Positions 29,955 to 40,370 of a stretch of DNA of 64,000 nt are shown here, in pieces (within the stretch, counting starts at the first letter, position 1; each line of letters opens with the position of its first letter). The position numbers were made by a program, and so were the translations under genes. Below the pieces are notes generated by a model, which saw only the letters and a program-made list of their open reading frames with translations, searched no databases and was not told the origin of the DNA. Location: the NCBI GenBank assembly GCA_977006965.1, contig OZ345371.1, forward strand, positions 372,001 to 436,000. Reading direction: 5' to 3'. Source of the stretch: Phymatolithon calcareum. Its lineage: Eukaryota; Rhodophyta; Florideophyceae; Hapalidiales.

Positions 29955-30740
29955 AATGGGATATTTGATGATTTTATTTTGAGAGCTCCCAAAGTCTCAC
30001 CTTGGAGAAACGGGGCAGCTCTTGCGATAAAGTCGTCTGGCTACTCAAGACGTTCTTGATTCGTAATTCTTTCCCAACAAGAGCTCCTGTGAGTCTCTTG
30101 CACTCAGATTCAATTTCTGTACTCATCTTCGACGACGCTAGAGTAAGTTGTAAGGCGTCTAGTTCGATCACCGCGGAAATCCCACAGTAGGCCCCCAATA
30201 CTGATTTCCTCCAAAGGGGTGCTAGGTTGAATGTCAACCTTAGGCAACTTAAACGTGTTGTTCTTTCTCCTATATAAAGGATACTTGCCTTCAATAGGAA
30301 TCTTCATTGATCTTTTTTTTTTTTTTTGAATTTTGAATTTATTAAACGCCCTCAGAAACACTCATAAGACTGTAAGGGAGATGCGTTTCAGATGCTACTA
30401 CCTTGGTAGCTCCGTTAAAGCCCGCAAAAGCTCGTTGATATCGTCGTAGCCCTAGCTGCAAAAACCCTCCTCCAGAGAAGGTGGAGGGAAAAGCTTCGCC
30501 TTCTTCTTCTTTTTACCTTACCTTAGTTGTTTCTTATCTCCTCCTCTTCTTCGTGGCATATCTCTCCTGGGCTTTCTGAAGGGCGTGTCGCAGATCTTCA
30601 AGAATCTTGAGATATTCTATATCCTTCCTTGCTTCCTTTACGTCCTCATCTCTTCCAAAGTACTCTTCTGTTTCTTCAAGGCGCTTTTTGTGTCTTACCA
30701 GGCTTAATGAAAACCTTTCTGCTTGATGACGTCTCCTCAT
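29955..30740 (-). mobile_element. LINE-B tail interrupted by a second LINE 3' end
   Basis: The minus strand has LINE-B C-terminal sequence in two pieces: 30534-30740 (QAERFSLSLVRHKKRLEE...ATKKRRR) and 29974-30300 (LSCLRLTFNLAPLWRKSVLG, then ECKRLTGALVGKELRIK). Between them (about 30300-30530) lies a foreign 3' UTR with a T run at 30310-30325, resembling the LINE-A 3' UTR. It is therefore a LINE tail inside a LINE tail inside SD1. Confidence 0.75.
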
Positions 30741-30942
30741 CTTTGGTGATCCCAGTCGGCACAGATTGTGAGATGTAAGAGGAGCAGGCCCGACGGCGCT
30801 AAAACAAGTTTCGCGCGCATCAGAAGCCGCACTTCACTGCGTCTAAAGTCCTCATGCCTTTCATAGAGCACAACGGCAACACCGGCTAGAAGAGCGCGTT
30901 GTTTACATTCGCGAGTTCCTAGCGCAATTTCTGTACGACAAT

Positions 30943-31722
30943 GTGTGCCATGCCCATTTGAACATCGGGTCTGCAACGACAATGTTCTTAGAATTTTCCC
31001 ACACGCATACGTGCACGATTGCTCGTCCAGCGAAAGCTGCGACTGCCGTTCGGACCAAATGCACCAGACACCAAAACAAGGCGACCGCAATCACTTACTG
31101 TCAGCGCAATACTTTCAGAATATTGCAAGAGGGCAGTGTAGGCCGATTTCGGTTTAGCGCCGGACATCACAGGTTCGCAGGTGCGCTTCACGCCTCGTCC
31201 GTTGTTCAACCTGAGTTATCAATATTCGTTGCGAAGAAGACGCAGAAGGCGGGTGGATTCCACGCCCATGCATTCACGTTTAAAGCTTCTTCTCAGCCGT
31301 TCTATAATTCCAATATGTGCCTTCTTCCTGGAGCAATGCAGTCTCAGATTCCTCCCGTCGATCGGATGCATCTCATGCCAATAGCCTTCGATGACCAAGG
31401 ACGTCGCAAAACTTATCCAAAGTGCTTCGCTACAGACACGACTTCGGATGACGTAAACGACCCGTGTGGCTCGCCGCATAGAGCTAACTCGGTTGTCGTT
31501 CCCTTACAGCGGTCCAGGGCAGACAAAAGTGCCGACACCAATAACCATCTCGTCACCGGAATCTCGCCCATGGCGCTTCGCAGCAGAAATGACTTGCGGT
31601 GGCAAAGGATTCTGGAAAGAATCGCCGCTCTGCACATTGATAGGGCAGAAAGATGTTCATGTTTCAAGGGATATGTGTTCATTTATTCTCCAAAATCTCC
31701 CAAGACCGCTCTTCAAGAGTAA
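30943..31722 (+). other. Conserved open frame in SD1 region Y (strand unsettled)
   Basis: A 259-codon plus-strand frame whose counterparts are open in the other two copies (4599-5105 and 61699-62145). It includes QPELSIFVAK, RMHLMPIAFDDQGRRKTYP and GSPHRANSV. The opposite strand also shows conserved hydrophobic frames (31219-31479, 30903-31094). No domain is recognised on either strand. Its last part (after about 31680) is LINE-B sequence, so the annotated end is not native. Confidence 0.3.
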
Positions 31723-32040
31723 CAGGGCCGCTTTTGCACGATTTTCTAAGCTAACGTAGTTTGACTATTCAGTATATCCTATTTCTCTTCCAACAAGTGC
31801 TCCAGTGAGTCGCTTACATTCATATTTCATTTCAGGGCTAGTCTTGGATGAGGATAGAATGCGTTAGAGCGTGACCTGCTCAATCGCGGCTGTGGCACCA
31901 AAGTATGCAACTAGTACTGCTCTGTTGAATATCAGCCGCAGGCATCGCAACCGTGTTGACCTTTCTCTTGTGCGGAGAACCACCGGTAGATTGTTCGAAT
32001 CAGTTGGTATCTCGAGCGATCTGCCCTCTTCTTCTTTTGC
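31687..32040 (-). mobile_element. LINE-B 3' tail between SD1 and SD2
   Basis: The minus strand matches the last 100 codons and 3' UTR of LINE-B (compare 50228-50627 and 51590-51910), including the word for GALVGKEI and the ECK(R)L block, all frameshifted. It ends exactly where SD2 copy A begins. Confidence 0.7.
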
Positions 32041-32511
32041 TCATGTCTCACCTCTTTTCGTCAAGCTTATGACACCCGACACGGCGTAGCCTTAAGCGAG
32101 TGTCTGATCTTCACGAATAATTGTGTTCCCGCAACGTCATGGAGTGGTCAGAAGGTGGGCGTCTACTTTGTACACCTGTTTTCAGCCTCTCCTGGCTTTC
32201 TTTTTCACTTTTTGTGCTTGTGTGTTACTGTAAGCAGAAGATGCGGTCTATAGACCAAGATAAAGAAGTCAATTAAGTTCGGGTTCCCGGTGAGCTCTCC
32301 TGAGTATTGAAGAATGAATGAAACAATGGCCATGTATCGACTCTTGGAGTACTAGTTCGTACTGAAAGTCAAGTACCGCTACTGCGGCTAGAGCATGCGA
32401 CCCTCAGTCCTGCTGACGTGATGCTACAAATTAGTTCTCTGAGCGCGATTCGTTGGCTCCGTCGAGTCGCTGTATGACGCACCAGGCGACATACTCGAAT
32501 GAGCAGGTGAC

Positions 32512-33883
32512 GAAAATCTGCTCCGAATATGCGTATGCCTCAAGCCCGACAGCTTCAAAGCAGCGGGTGATTCTTTGCGATAAGGATGGAGACACTCTCG
32601 ACATGACCGGAAACGTCCCGGACAACTTCGGAGGTGCAGGGGTTTTGCTGACGCGTGGAAATGAAAAGGTGAGGGAACTGGCGCTCCCTGTCGGAGCTGT
32701 CGGATCTTCATACGACGCGGAGGTTTTTGCCGCAGTTTATGCCTTCCAAGAAGCGCAGAAGCTATTCTTTGCCCTTGGAAACACTATAAGATGGTTTACC
32801 GTCAGCAGGCGCTGTATCGATGCTATTAACAGACACCCGCGAATGTACGGGGGAAATAATACGGAAACATTGGGGCCTTATTGAGCAACTGATTTCCAGG
32901 CAGATTTTCGTTGAAGCCATTTGGATACTGTAGCACTTTCCGGGGGGTCGCGCGTGCTAAGTGTGGTGGGAGAACTTGATGGCGATGTGCCTCTACCCGA
33001 AGTCCGGGATCGCCAGAGGCCTGCCTTTATGAGGTAACAATTCTAACACTGTAAAGTTAATACTAGGCAGTACTCAATGTTGTGCCGCGCCCATTCCGTT
33101 GCCCGCCATTGTCTCCACGCAAGCGCAGATGCGCGGTCGCCGCCTGGAGCTCGCCATGCGTGGCGTACTGCATTCTCGCACGCGACCAAATTCACCCGAC
33201 ACTTACTTGAGCCCACGGAGAGCGGTTCCCGCCCGTCAGTTTTAACCGCTTGATTTTTGCGCCCTTCGGCGTCGATCAATTCACTGAAGCTCTTGTCAGC
33301 ACTCGACGCAAAAATAACGCGTATGTCCAAAAAGGCACGGACTTAGGTACGAGATACCTCGGCGAGTGCGGCAATTGTTACAATACCAAGTCATTGTGGA
33401 AATCCAAGAAATGATGCTGTCGACGAATTAGCAAAGGGCTATTTGCGATTAAAGCCTATTAGATCATCAGAAGATTCCTCTGACACTATTGGTAGCGCAA
33501 TCAATCATTAGGCCTTCCTTACGAGCCGAAACTGTCGCCGTTCCGACACTTCCCCGAGAGCTGTCCATATCGCACAGACCGGCAGAAGTGATCTTACACC
33601 AGCTGATTTGAGACTGAACCCCCATGGTGGCCGTGTTCAGGAATGGAGACACAATGTCCTACGACCCAATGTGCAAAACCTGTAAACTGGTTGCTTGGAG
33701 ACACCCGACCACCTGATTTTAAGGTGCGGTGGACGTTCCGTTTCTAGATTTAAGTTTATTGGTAGAGACCCTTATCAATTCTCAAATTTCTGAACAATGA
33801 AAACCTGTAGCAGATCAGGTTTAGGAGCTTACCTTCAGTGTGAGCGATCTTTCCCCAATAAAGAAAGAAAGAAAATCTGCTCC
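32512..33883 (+). mobile_element. LINE-D 3' end with RNase H, 13-bp TSD
   Basis: The duplication GAAAATCTGCTCC at 32512-32524 and 33871-33883 flanks 1346 bp whose tail is AATAAAGAAAGAAA. The paralogous site near 55665 lacks the insertion. The frame at 32453-32884 shows RNase H signatures: GGAGVLLTRGN and SYDAEVFAAVYAF. Further on come VPSHCGNPRNDAVDELAKGY (last RNase H block) and a C-terminal knuckle ETPDHLILRCGG. The family is thus distinct from A, B and C, which show no RNase H. A GC-rich segment (about 33040-33330) with no LINE match lies in the middle. Broken frames make it a relic. Confidence 0.85.
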
Positions 33884-34136
33884 AATATTGGGTTTGGAGT
33901 GCAACTGAGGGCTTGAATTAACAAACTAATAAGTTGGTTTCAGAAAAATATTTTTGTTTGCTCCAAGATACAGATTTGGCTAGCCTGGTGCTAGGCGAAC
34001 ACTTTAATAGACTAATTGAAAAATAAATCAACAAAGTTATAAGAAACGAAACCCAACTTTTTTTGCCAGAAGTACTTCTGAGACTTATATCGCCTGTGAT
34101 GACTAGACTTGAAAAGCAATCCTAACCATGACGAGC

Positions 34137-35690
34137 TCAAACAGAACTCGACCTTTTTCGCATAAAGGACTCCATGAGACCCAGAGAAGCAATCAAAGTC
34201 GTGTGCGCCAACTCTTCGCAGTCATAAGCAAGCTCTTGGTTTCTTATTCTTCGAAAAAATATTGAGACTCCAATCGATTTGTATAGCCCAGCAAACTGGA
34301 ACATGAGCACAAACTCAGTGATGCTCGAAAGCAGAATCAAAGCAAGAGCGATGGATCGGAACCGGAATAGAAGTGCTTCAGGATTGAGGGCCGATTGCAT
34401 AAACGAAAACGCAGAGCATCTCAAGAACAAGCTTCGTAATATGAATTGTGCCCATTGCATAGTCTTTTTTCCAGCAACACAAGAGTGCTCAGGAGAAAGA
34501 TCTCCGACCATTTAATCTATAAAGTTGTCACACACGAATGTCACAAAGAGTCCAATTAGTAATAAAATGAACAGCTCCTGCAAGTATTCCATTATATTTC
34601 GACAGATATGAATTCCCTCGAGTTACCCATAAGACGTAGGACATCCAACTCGAATCTTCCGAAAGCCGTGAGGGCAAGCCGAGGCATCTTGATACAGAGA
34701 TGCACAGAACTGTTAAATACACAACGTTGAGAACCGCAACTTGTACCATCGGTGCAGAAAGCGACTCAAAGTATGTCAAACAGTCCCAGCACAAGAGGTG
34801 CAAACCGAGGCACAGGTCGTATGAAACGATCAGAACGGGCAAGTTGTACTGGAAAACCAAGTGCTGATACGGGGAATGTACGTCCTTCCATAAACCAAGA
34901 CACAACCCCAAAAGAAGACGCGACAAGAAGAAGCAAGGCAGTCAGTAGTCCGGCCTTGTACATTGTCTTATGGAGGTTATTCCAGTTGCGATAGGTACAT
35001 ATATGGTCAGCAATGCGACAGATACTGTCCACTGCAGGAAAGCCCTTCAGTGGAATATTTAGACGCCCATTAAGCCCTGCAAAAGAACTGAGGGAGACAG
35101 TCCTTAAGCAGAACACATGCTTCTCAAAAGCCCGATGCCTCTCCTCCGCAACGAGAGGCTGGAAGGGCTGGCTTTTATAGCCCTTTGCAATACCCTAATT
35201 CTATCAATTATCTTATCTACGCAATCCAGTCTTGTGTCCTGATTGCGTCAGCAATTATGGGTTTCTGGGCTTACGATAGCAAGCCGTGATATTTGCTAAG
35301 TAATTATGGCTCTCTTCCGTTAAGTGTCGCCCTTGCTCCTTGCTTGGCGAACGCTTGGTATGTACCCACATGTACAAATACTGATATTTCTCTGCTGAGC
35401 AATAGAAGTCGAATCAATCCTGTCCTACGGGCATCCAGTACATCTTGTATCGGCGAAATGCAAAAGACAGGAAAATGTGATGTATTCTCCTTTGCATGTC
35501 TCCAGAATGGGCTGAATGCATACAGCGCGCGCCTTGTTTGTAACATCTTGCCAACACGTGGACTTTTGCTGTTCACATATGCTGATATTGACCAAAACTT
35601 GGTTCAGCGGAAGTTTGGTCAACCTCTGAATTCTCGCTTTCCGCCGTCATTATGCTTCTCAGAGAATCGACAAGAGGTAGACAGAGAATG
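34137..35690 (-). pseudogene. SD2 membrane protein, copy A, decayed
   Basis: This is a paralogue of the intact gene at 55941-57269 with at least four frame breaks. Recognisable pieces are CWQDVTNKARAVCIQPILET (35425-35622), the TM2-TM4 part LPVLIVSYDLCLGLHLLCWD to RCLGLPSRLSEDSSWMSYVL (34528-34926), and TM6-7 with SIALALILLSSITEFVLMFQ (34137-34511). An unclassified insertion of about 320 bp (35059-35375) lies in the ectodomain region, bordered by ATATTT words. No full protein is possible. Confidence 0.82.
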
Positions 35691-35822
35691 AAAATTGTAA
35701 TCATGGTTAATCAGAGACACTCGGCTGTCTATCGGAAATTGCTACTCGTTCATGCTGTTCCTAAAAATTTGAATAGTTACTTCTCTCTCACTATCGGTTG
35801 TAAATCTAAAAACCTATTATTG

Positions 35823-36006
35823 TATTTCTAATATTTGTATGTACATATGGAGTTTCTTTTAAACAGAAACTCGTGTTTATCTCGTGATATTAACAGTTAC
35901 GGATCCCAATATTATATTTCTAATATTTGTATGTACATATGGAGTTTCTTTTAAACAGAAACTCGTGTTTATCTCGTGATATTAACAGTTACGGATCCCA
36001 ATATTA
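35823..36006. repeat. Perfect 92-bp tandem duplication
   Basis: The units 35823-35914 and 35915-36006 are identical. Each contains a small inverted repeat GAGTTTCT...AGAAACTC and the word TATGTACATA. Perfect identity in this AT-rich context implies a recent slippage or replication event. Confidence 0.9.
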
Positions 36007-36720
36007 TGTTTTCTTTACTTCTATATATCTTTCGTATGTCACACTTTCGGAATACAGGACATGTGCAAATCATACTTCTATTATCTTTTAAACTATGATA
36101 ATACTATCAGTTTGGATTGTTTATACCTAAATAAGAAGTGAACATAACACCAGATGGTTTACACTCTAGTACACAACTCTAATACAGTATGCAGAGCACT
36201 TTAGATCAATTTGTACAGTTGTTAGGACACTACTGGACTATAGTTTAAATCAGTTAAGTAGATCAATGTCTTGACCCTTCAAGGCTTATCCTGTCCAAGT
36301 AGAACCGATGGATTGTTCCTGTAGTTTCTAGAATTTACTTTCTGACTTCTAGAGTTTTTACATAGTGGTTTCTAGAACCTTTTCAATGTTACTATAAACA
36401 TCTGGGGAAGCTTTTAGACAGGTTTTGCTCCTCATTATGATAGTGTATAAGAGAAGTATATATGCGGACACTAGGTCAGCCCGAGCAGAAAAAGTTAAGC
36501 AACCAATAAAGGAGAAAATAAGAAACGGTTTCTAAACAAGAATCTTCACTCAGTCGAGCGGGGCAACTTTTGCCAGTTGACAAGTTGCTATTCTAAGTTT
36601 CTGATTTTTTCCGACAAAAGCGTCTGTAGCAGGACAGGTGCGTGCCAATAATGCAAGGTTGAAGCCAATAGGAATTGAAATATCTGGCCATTCTTCCAAT
36701 TGAAATAACGGAATCTAATT
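36007..36720. other. AT-rich stretch, no gene seen
   Basis: No coding frame. Near 36447-36465 there is a TATA-like run (GTATAAGAGAAGTATATATG), followed by AATAAAGG at 36505. This arrangement resembles the U3-R part of an LTR, but matching ends and a duplication were not found. Confidence 0.4.
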
Positions 36721-36799
36721 CAGGTCCTCCTGCGCCATCTCTTCACTCACGCGTTGGATCAATCTTGCGCTCCGGGCAGTGTTCATCGCCACGGAGACC

Positions 36800-37969
36800 T
36801 ACTGCTCATCCCAGTAACCTTTGCTCTCTTTAAAAAACAGCAGGGCTTCTAGTGATAACGGGGTCATCCTCTTGCGATTGTGTGTCAAAACATTCTTGGC
36901 CATCGACCAAAGCCTCTCCACCTCGGCAGTTGATTCAAGAATAAAGTCGCAATTTATTCTGATGGACTTCGGCACGCTTGCGCTTTTTTACGGCAATTCT
37001 TTCCACCATCGACAGCTGGCCTCCAGCCGATCTGCCGATGGAGCTTGTTATACCGTCATCGTGTTCCAGTTTGAGCTTCTTGCATGCATCCTTCTCTTCA
37101 TTTGTCGTAGTATCTGACTCACCCCGCTGTATCTTAACAACTCCCGACTCGAATGCTGGGTCACACACAATTGATGCGCGTGATGCAATGTAGTGTTTTC
37201 CAAGCTGACATCGGTATAATGGTGAGTTGACATCGTACTTGCACTGCTCCACTGCTGAAATTAACTCATCAAGAGCTAAGCGACAGTCCAATAACGAAGC
37301 ACCGCGCTTCTGTAGTTCCAGAGTTACCTGGTTGATTTGCTTAAACTGACTTGCGTACAGCATAGATCTGTTGCGGAACTGCTCGCTCTCGTCCATAGTT
37401 ATCGTTGCTCCTTCCGCCTTTGCCGCGTCGATTAACTGCTCGCGTATGCGGTTGATTCGCTTGAGCATATGATACTTTCCGGACCAACGCGTCTCATTAT
37501 GCATAACTGGGGCCAATTCAGTAAGGTTGCGTAATATTGCTCGGTTCTTCAGTTTTTTGAAGTCCTTCATCGTTGAATGCACTGAGTCTATCGCTGCTTG
37601 GAGTCTATCATCACTGAAAACCATCTTGTTCACCTCTAGGTTGAGCTTATAACTAGCACAGCTAACATGAGCGATTTCCATAAGCCTGGCGATTGACTTG
37701 TTGACATTGCAGTTGTAGGCGACCTGACAAACTGCCCACGTATGCTCGTTGACCCCGAAGAAGTCGAACACGTCTTCTAGTTGACGCACGTGAGCGTGTG
37801 CGTTGAACGTAGCAGTTTCAAGATGCGACATGCCTCTTTGAACATCATCTTCTTCTACTTTCGCAATAGGACTCACAGACAGAAGCACAATAGCGCGCTC
37901 TTCATTCTCGCGCGCGGTGTCACTTTCCAGCATCTTCACACGTCTGAGAACACTCGTTTGGCCGTCCAT
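36800..37969 (-). pseudogene. hAT-2 transposase, C-terminal part
   Basis: The 344-codon frame (36935-37969) covers the middle of a hAT transposase: AHVRQLEDVFDFFGVNEHTW, QVAYNCNVNKSIARLM, VSCASYKLNLEVNKMV and HNETRWSGKYHMLKRINRIR. In the second block the usual Asp (ADN) is Tyr (AYN). A single-base frame change near 36950 moves translation out of the dimerisation domain. That domain continues in the other frame to TAG 36800-36802: STAEVERLWSMAKNVLTHNR, then LLFFKESKGYWDEQ. The N-terminal BED finger and first catalytic Asp are absent. Because of the Tyr, the frameshift and the missing N-terminus it is inactive. Confidence 0.8.
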
Positions 37970-38229
37970 TCAATGGCGTGCGGCCGCATCCATTGTGCCC
38001 TCTCTAATGCCTGGATAGACTCTTGTGCTGCTGCAGTTCTTTTATATATAGAATAATAAAGGCAGCACCGTCGGGGTATCGAAGGGACCCGCACGGTGAA
38101 CTAGGCTCTGCTTTTGTCGTGTATGCGCTGCGCTCCAGCAATCCAACTGTGCTGTGCCCAGCTCTACCTCTCCTATTACCCTCTGGAACGCCTTGACGTG
38201 TCACAGCCAACCCAGACACGTATTTGGCT

Positions 38230-38488
38230 TTTATTCTGAGGCAAATTTCTTCTCTAATCCGATCTTATCTAATTACAGCCCGAAATTAAATCAAGTCAGA
38301 TCCACATATCATAGAGTCCGGAAAAATGTAAAGGTCAATCCGATCCGGGCGGAAAAAAACTGGCCGACTGCTTATCCGATCCGAATCTGATCCGAAAAAA
38401 ATTCGCCGCGGAGAATTTCGCTCGAATCCTGTCCGAATTACAGTGGATCGAAATGGACCTGGGTCCGATCCGTCCGCTTCGAGCCCTA
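38230..38488 (-). repeat. hAT-2 subterminal region and putative 5' terminus
   Basis: Read on the minus strand, the sequence starts TAGGGCTCGAAGCGGACGG at 38488 and is rich in GGATCGGAT-type words (several copies to about 38260). This is as expected for clustered transposase-binding sites at a hAT end. No matching opposite end or 8-bp duplication was found near 36600-36800. Confidence 0.45.
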
Positions 38489-38744
38489 GTGCTGCATCTA
38501 GGGATATCAGGTCGTAGTTTTATAGTTTTTTAATTCTTTTACATAGTTCCGTAACCTCAAGTGAGCCTCGTAACCCTAGCTAAGATTTTCCAGATCTACT
38601 TAACCTTGTCCGTGCATCAAGAGCAGGGAAGGGGAGAAGACAGCTCACCGGCTGCACCGAGAAGCCCCACAACGAAAAACGTAAATATATTTCCCCTCTC
38701 TTTGTCCTTTTACCCCCAGAGCCCTGAAGCAGGGATTTGCAAAA
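38489..38744. other. Short unassigned stretch
   Basis: No coding signal. Near its end the word CTGCTCTTCATTGGTCAT matches the arm of the hairpin at 57493-57528, so the SD3 similarity probably starts here. Confidence 0.4.
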
Positions 38745-39970
38745 GTTCTATTTTTTGCTCCATTACACAGAACAGACTGCTCTTCATTGGTCATGGAGTT
38801 TTTTGATTTGAGAGAAGCAATAAAGGATCAAAAATTTTCTTTGTCTAGATATCTATGACTGTGGCAATGGACTTCTCTGAAAGGTTGCCACAACTATGGA
38901 GGGGGCACAGTTGCTGGCTGAAAGTGCAGCACAGGGCAATCCAGAATATGGTGCTGTGTATGAGAGACCAAGTTTTGAAACTTAAAGGCATGCCGCATTG
39001 TAACTTTAATCTCGTGAAATCTGCGATTGTGACCAGGATAACTTATCGTCTCGCGTTGAGCGTGAGACCGCGAGTACGTTTCTCATTCTGATACAGTCCA
39101 TTGTACAAAGACAGTCCCAGGGAATCACCAATACTTTGTTTGCTGCAGCGAGGGCTTGCGAATCCTATCTGTGGCTCTTCAAAGACTTGAAGGAACAAAT
39201 TAAATTAGAGTTGCAGCAGACAAATGATTGTACGCTAGCATTCTGAGCATCAATCGAGGGACAATAGGGGGCCTTGCGGAGTGTAGATGACAGGAAGCGG
39301 AGGCAGTTTTTCAGGTACATTTGCTTTTCTTCAGAAATTTTTGATTTATGGATAATGAAAAGGCTTATTCCACAAAGTTTACGCATTGTGCTCTGTTGCG
39401 TGCGTTGGATCGATTTACAAAATTGGATTTCTGTTTAATTGAAGCTCCCTTTGTCAATTATTGCACCTGAGAGACTTTTCGTTGTGCTACAATCCTTCAC
39501 TTACGTTCTCATCTACGTAGTTGATTTCGGACATTTTCTTTGGACAGTATCAAATGCCATTTCCAGCACCTCCTCTTGAATATCGGAATGTCATATTTGG
39601 ACATTATTTTTGAAATATCCTTGAGGGCTTCATCTAGTTCGGAATCTTCGTTTCTTTCTTGCTCTTACGGGAAGCGGTGACATAACCAATGCGTGCAAAG
39701 AAGCCTGTGCTTCGCTTTTCATCGATTGAGAGGTGATGGGCATACATCGTCCTTTTTGCAACAGATTCATTGTTTTTTGAAAGCGCTCAGTTATACTCCT
39801 ATGAGTAAAGGGAGCGGGTTTGGCAGTATTTGTTCACTCTAGTATGTCGCATTGGCCGGAAATACAGCGACTAGTCGTTTTACGTATTTACAATGACGGT
39901 GACTCTGTAGAATTGCATTGAGTATAATGCCTTCTCTGATTATTGTACATCGTGCCTGTGCTATTCGAAG
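38745..39970. repeat. SD3 copy A
   Basis: Collinear with 58775-59610, for example around GGATAACTTATCGTC (39038 and 58980) and CCTGTGCTATT (39955 and 59585). About 350 bp at 39395-39730 is absent from copy B. Only short frames are present and none is conserved. Confidence 0.75.
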
Positions 39971-40084
39971 GTGACCGAACTCTTAACCATGTTTCAGGCT
40001 GCAGACAAGTAAGAACTGCTCGCAACCTGAAATCACCACGTGCCACAGGACAGGGGAGTAATTTTACCCCTTGAGGTCTCGAAG

Positions 40085-40245
40085 GAGACCAGAGGTGGTG
40101 TTTACTGCATTGTGTTACACCAACCAAAAAAGAAACTCTTCTTTCGAGAGAATCCAAGCAAAACCTCTTGGCACTAGGACAGGTACCCTAAGCGTCAGCA
40201 GATGCAATGATAACTTTTAAATAAAAATAAACCTTTCTTATTCTT
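40085..40245 (+). repeat. SINE-like repeat SR1, copy 1
   Basis: Starts AGACCAGAGGTGG, includes CTTGGCACTAGGACAGGTAC and GCGTCAGCAGATGC, and ends in CCTTTCTTATTCTTC. About 70% similar by eye to the copy at 63647. No clear flanking duplication. Confidence 0.7.
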
Positions 40246-40370
40246 CAATTAGAAGGTGACATCGTCTGGACCCCACTGGGTAGTCGCTGGAACAGAACCG
40301 CCGTTCACAGGTAGTATGAGCGTTCTCTGTTCCGAGGAACAGGCCAGCACAACGTCCCGTGCGAACGGAC

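Larger units (their letters stand above)
28285..31680 (-). repeat. SD1 copy 2 (with LINE insertions)
   Basis: Collinear with SD1 copies 1 and 3. It starts at the LINE-A2 duplication and is broken by a composite LINE insertion at about 29955-30766, where copy 1 reads straight through (compare 4310-4350). It is followed by a LINE-B tail and then SD2 copy A. Confidence 0.75.
32041..35760 (-). repeat. SD2 copy A
   Basis: Collinear with 54671-57420: the words at 32130-32230 match 54740-54850, 32300-32410 match 55440-55560, and 33890-34010 match 55690-55800. The rest is the membrane-protein gene. LINE-D (32525-33870) and an unclassified segment of about 320 bp (35059-35375) are insertions relative to the other copy, which in turn has about 530 bp (54855-55385) not present here. 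Confidence 0.82.

Noticed and set aside
30943-31722. 259-aa plus frame as a protein-coding gene
   Set aside because: Its 3' part is antisense LINE-B, the other strand also shows conserved frames, and no motif is present. It was kept only as an unsettled open frame.
33043-33330. 95-aa minus frame in the middle of LINE-D
   Set aside because: It lies in a GC-rich segment between RNase H pieces. No motif is present and the frame is probably composition-driven.
36218-36540. Solo LTR (TGTTAGG start, TATA-like box, AATAAA)
   Set aside because: No matching CA end and no 5-bp duplication were found. The signals are common in AT-rich DNA.
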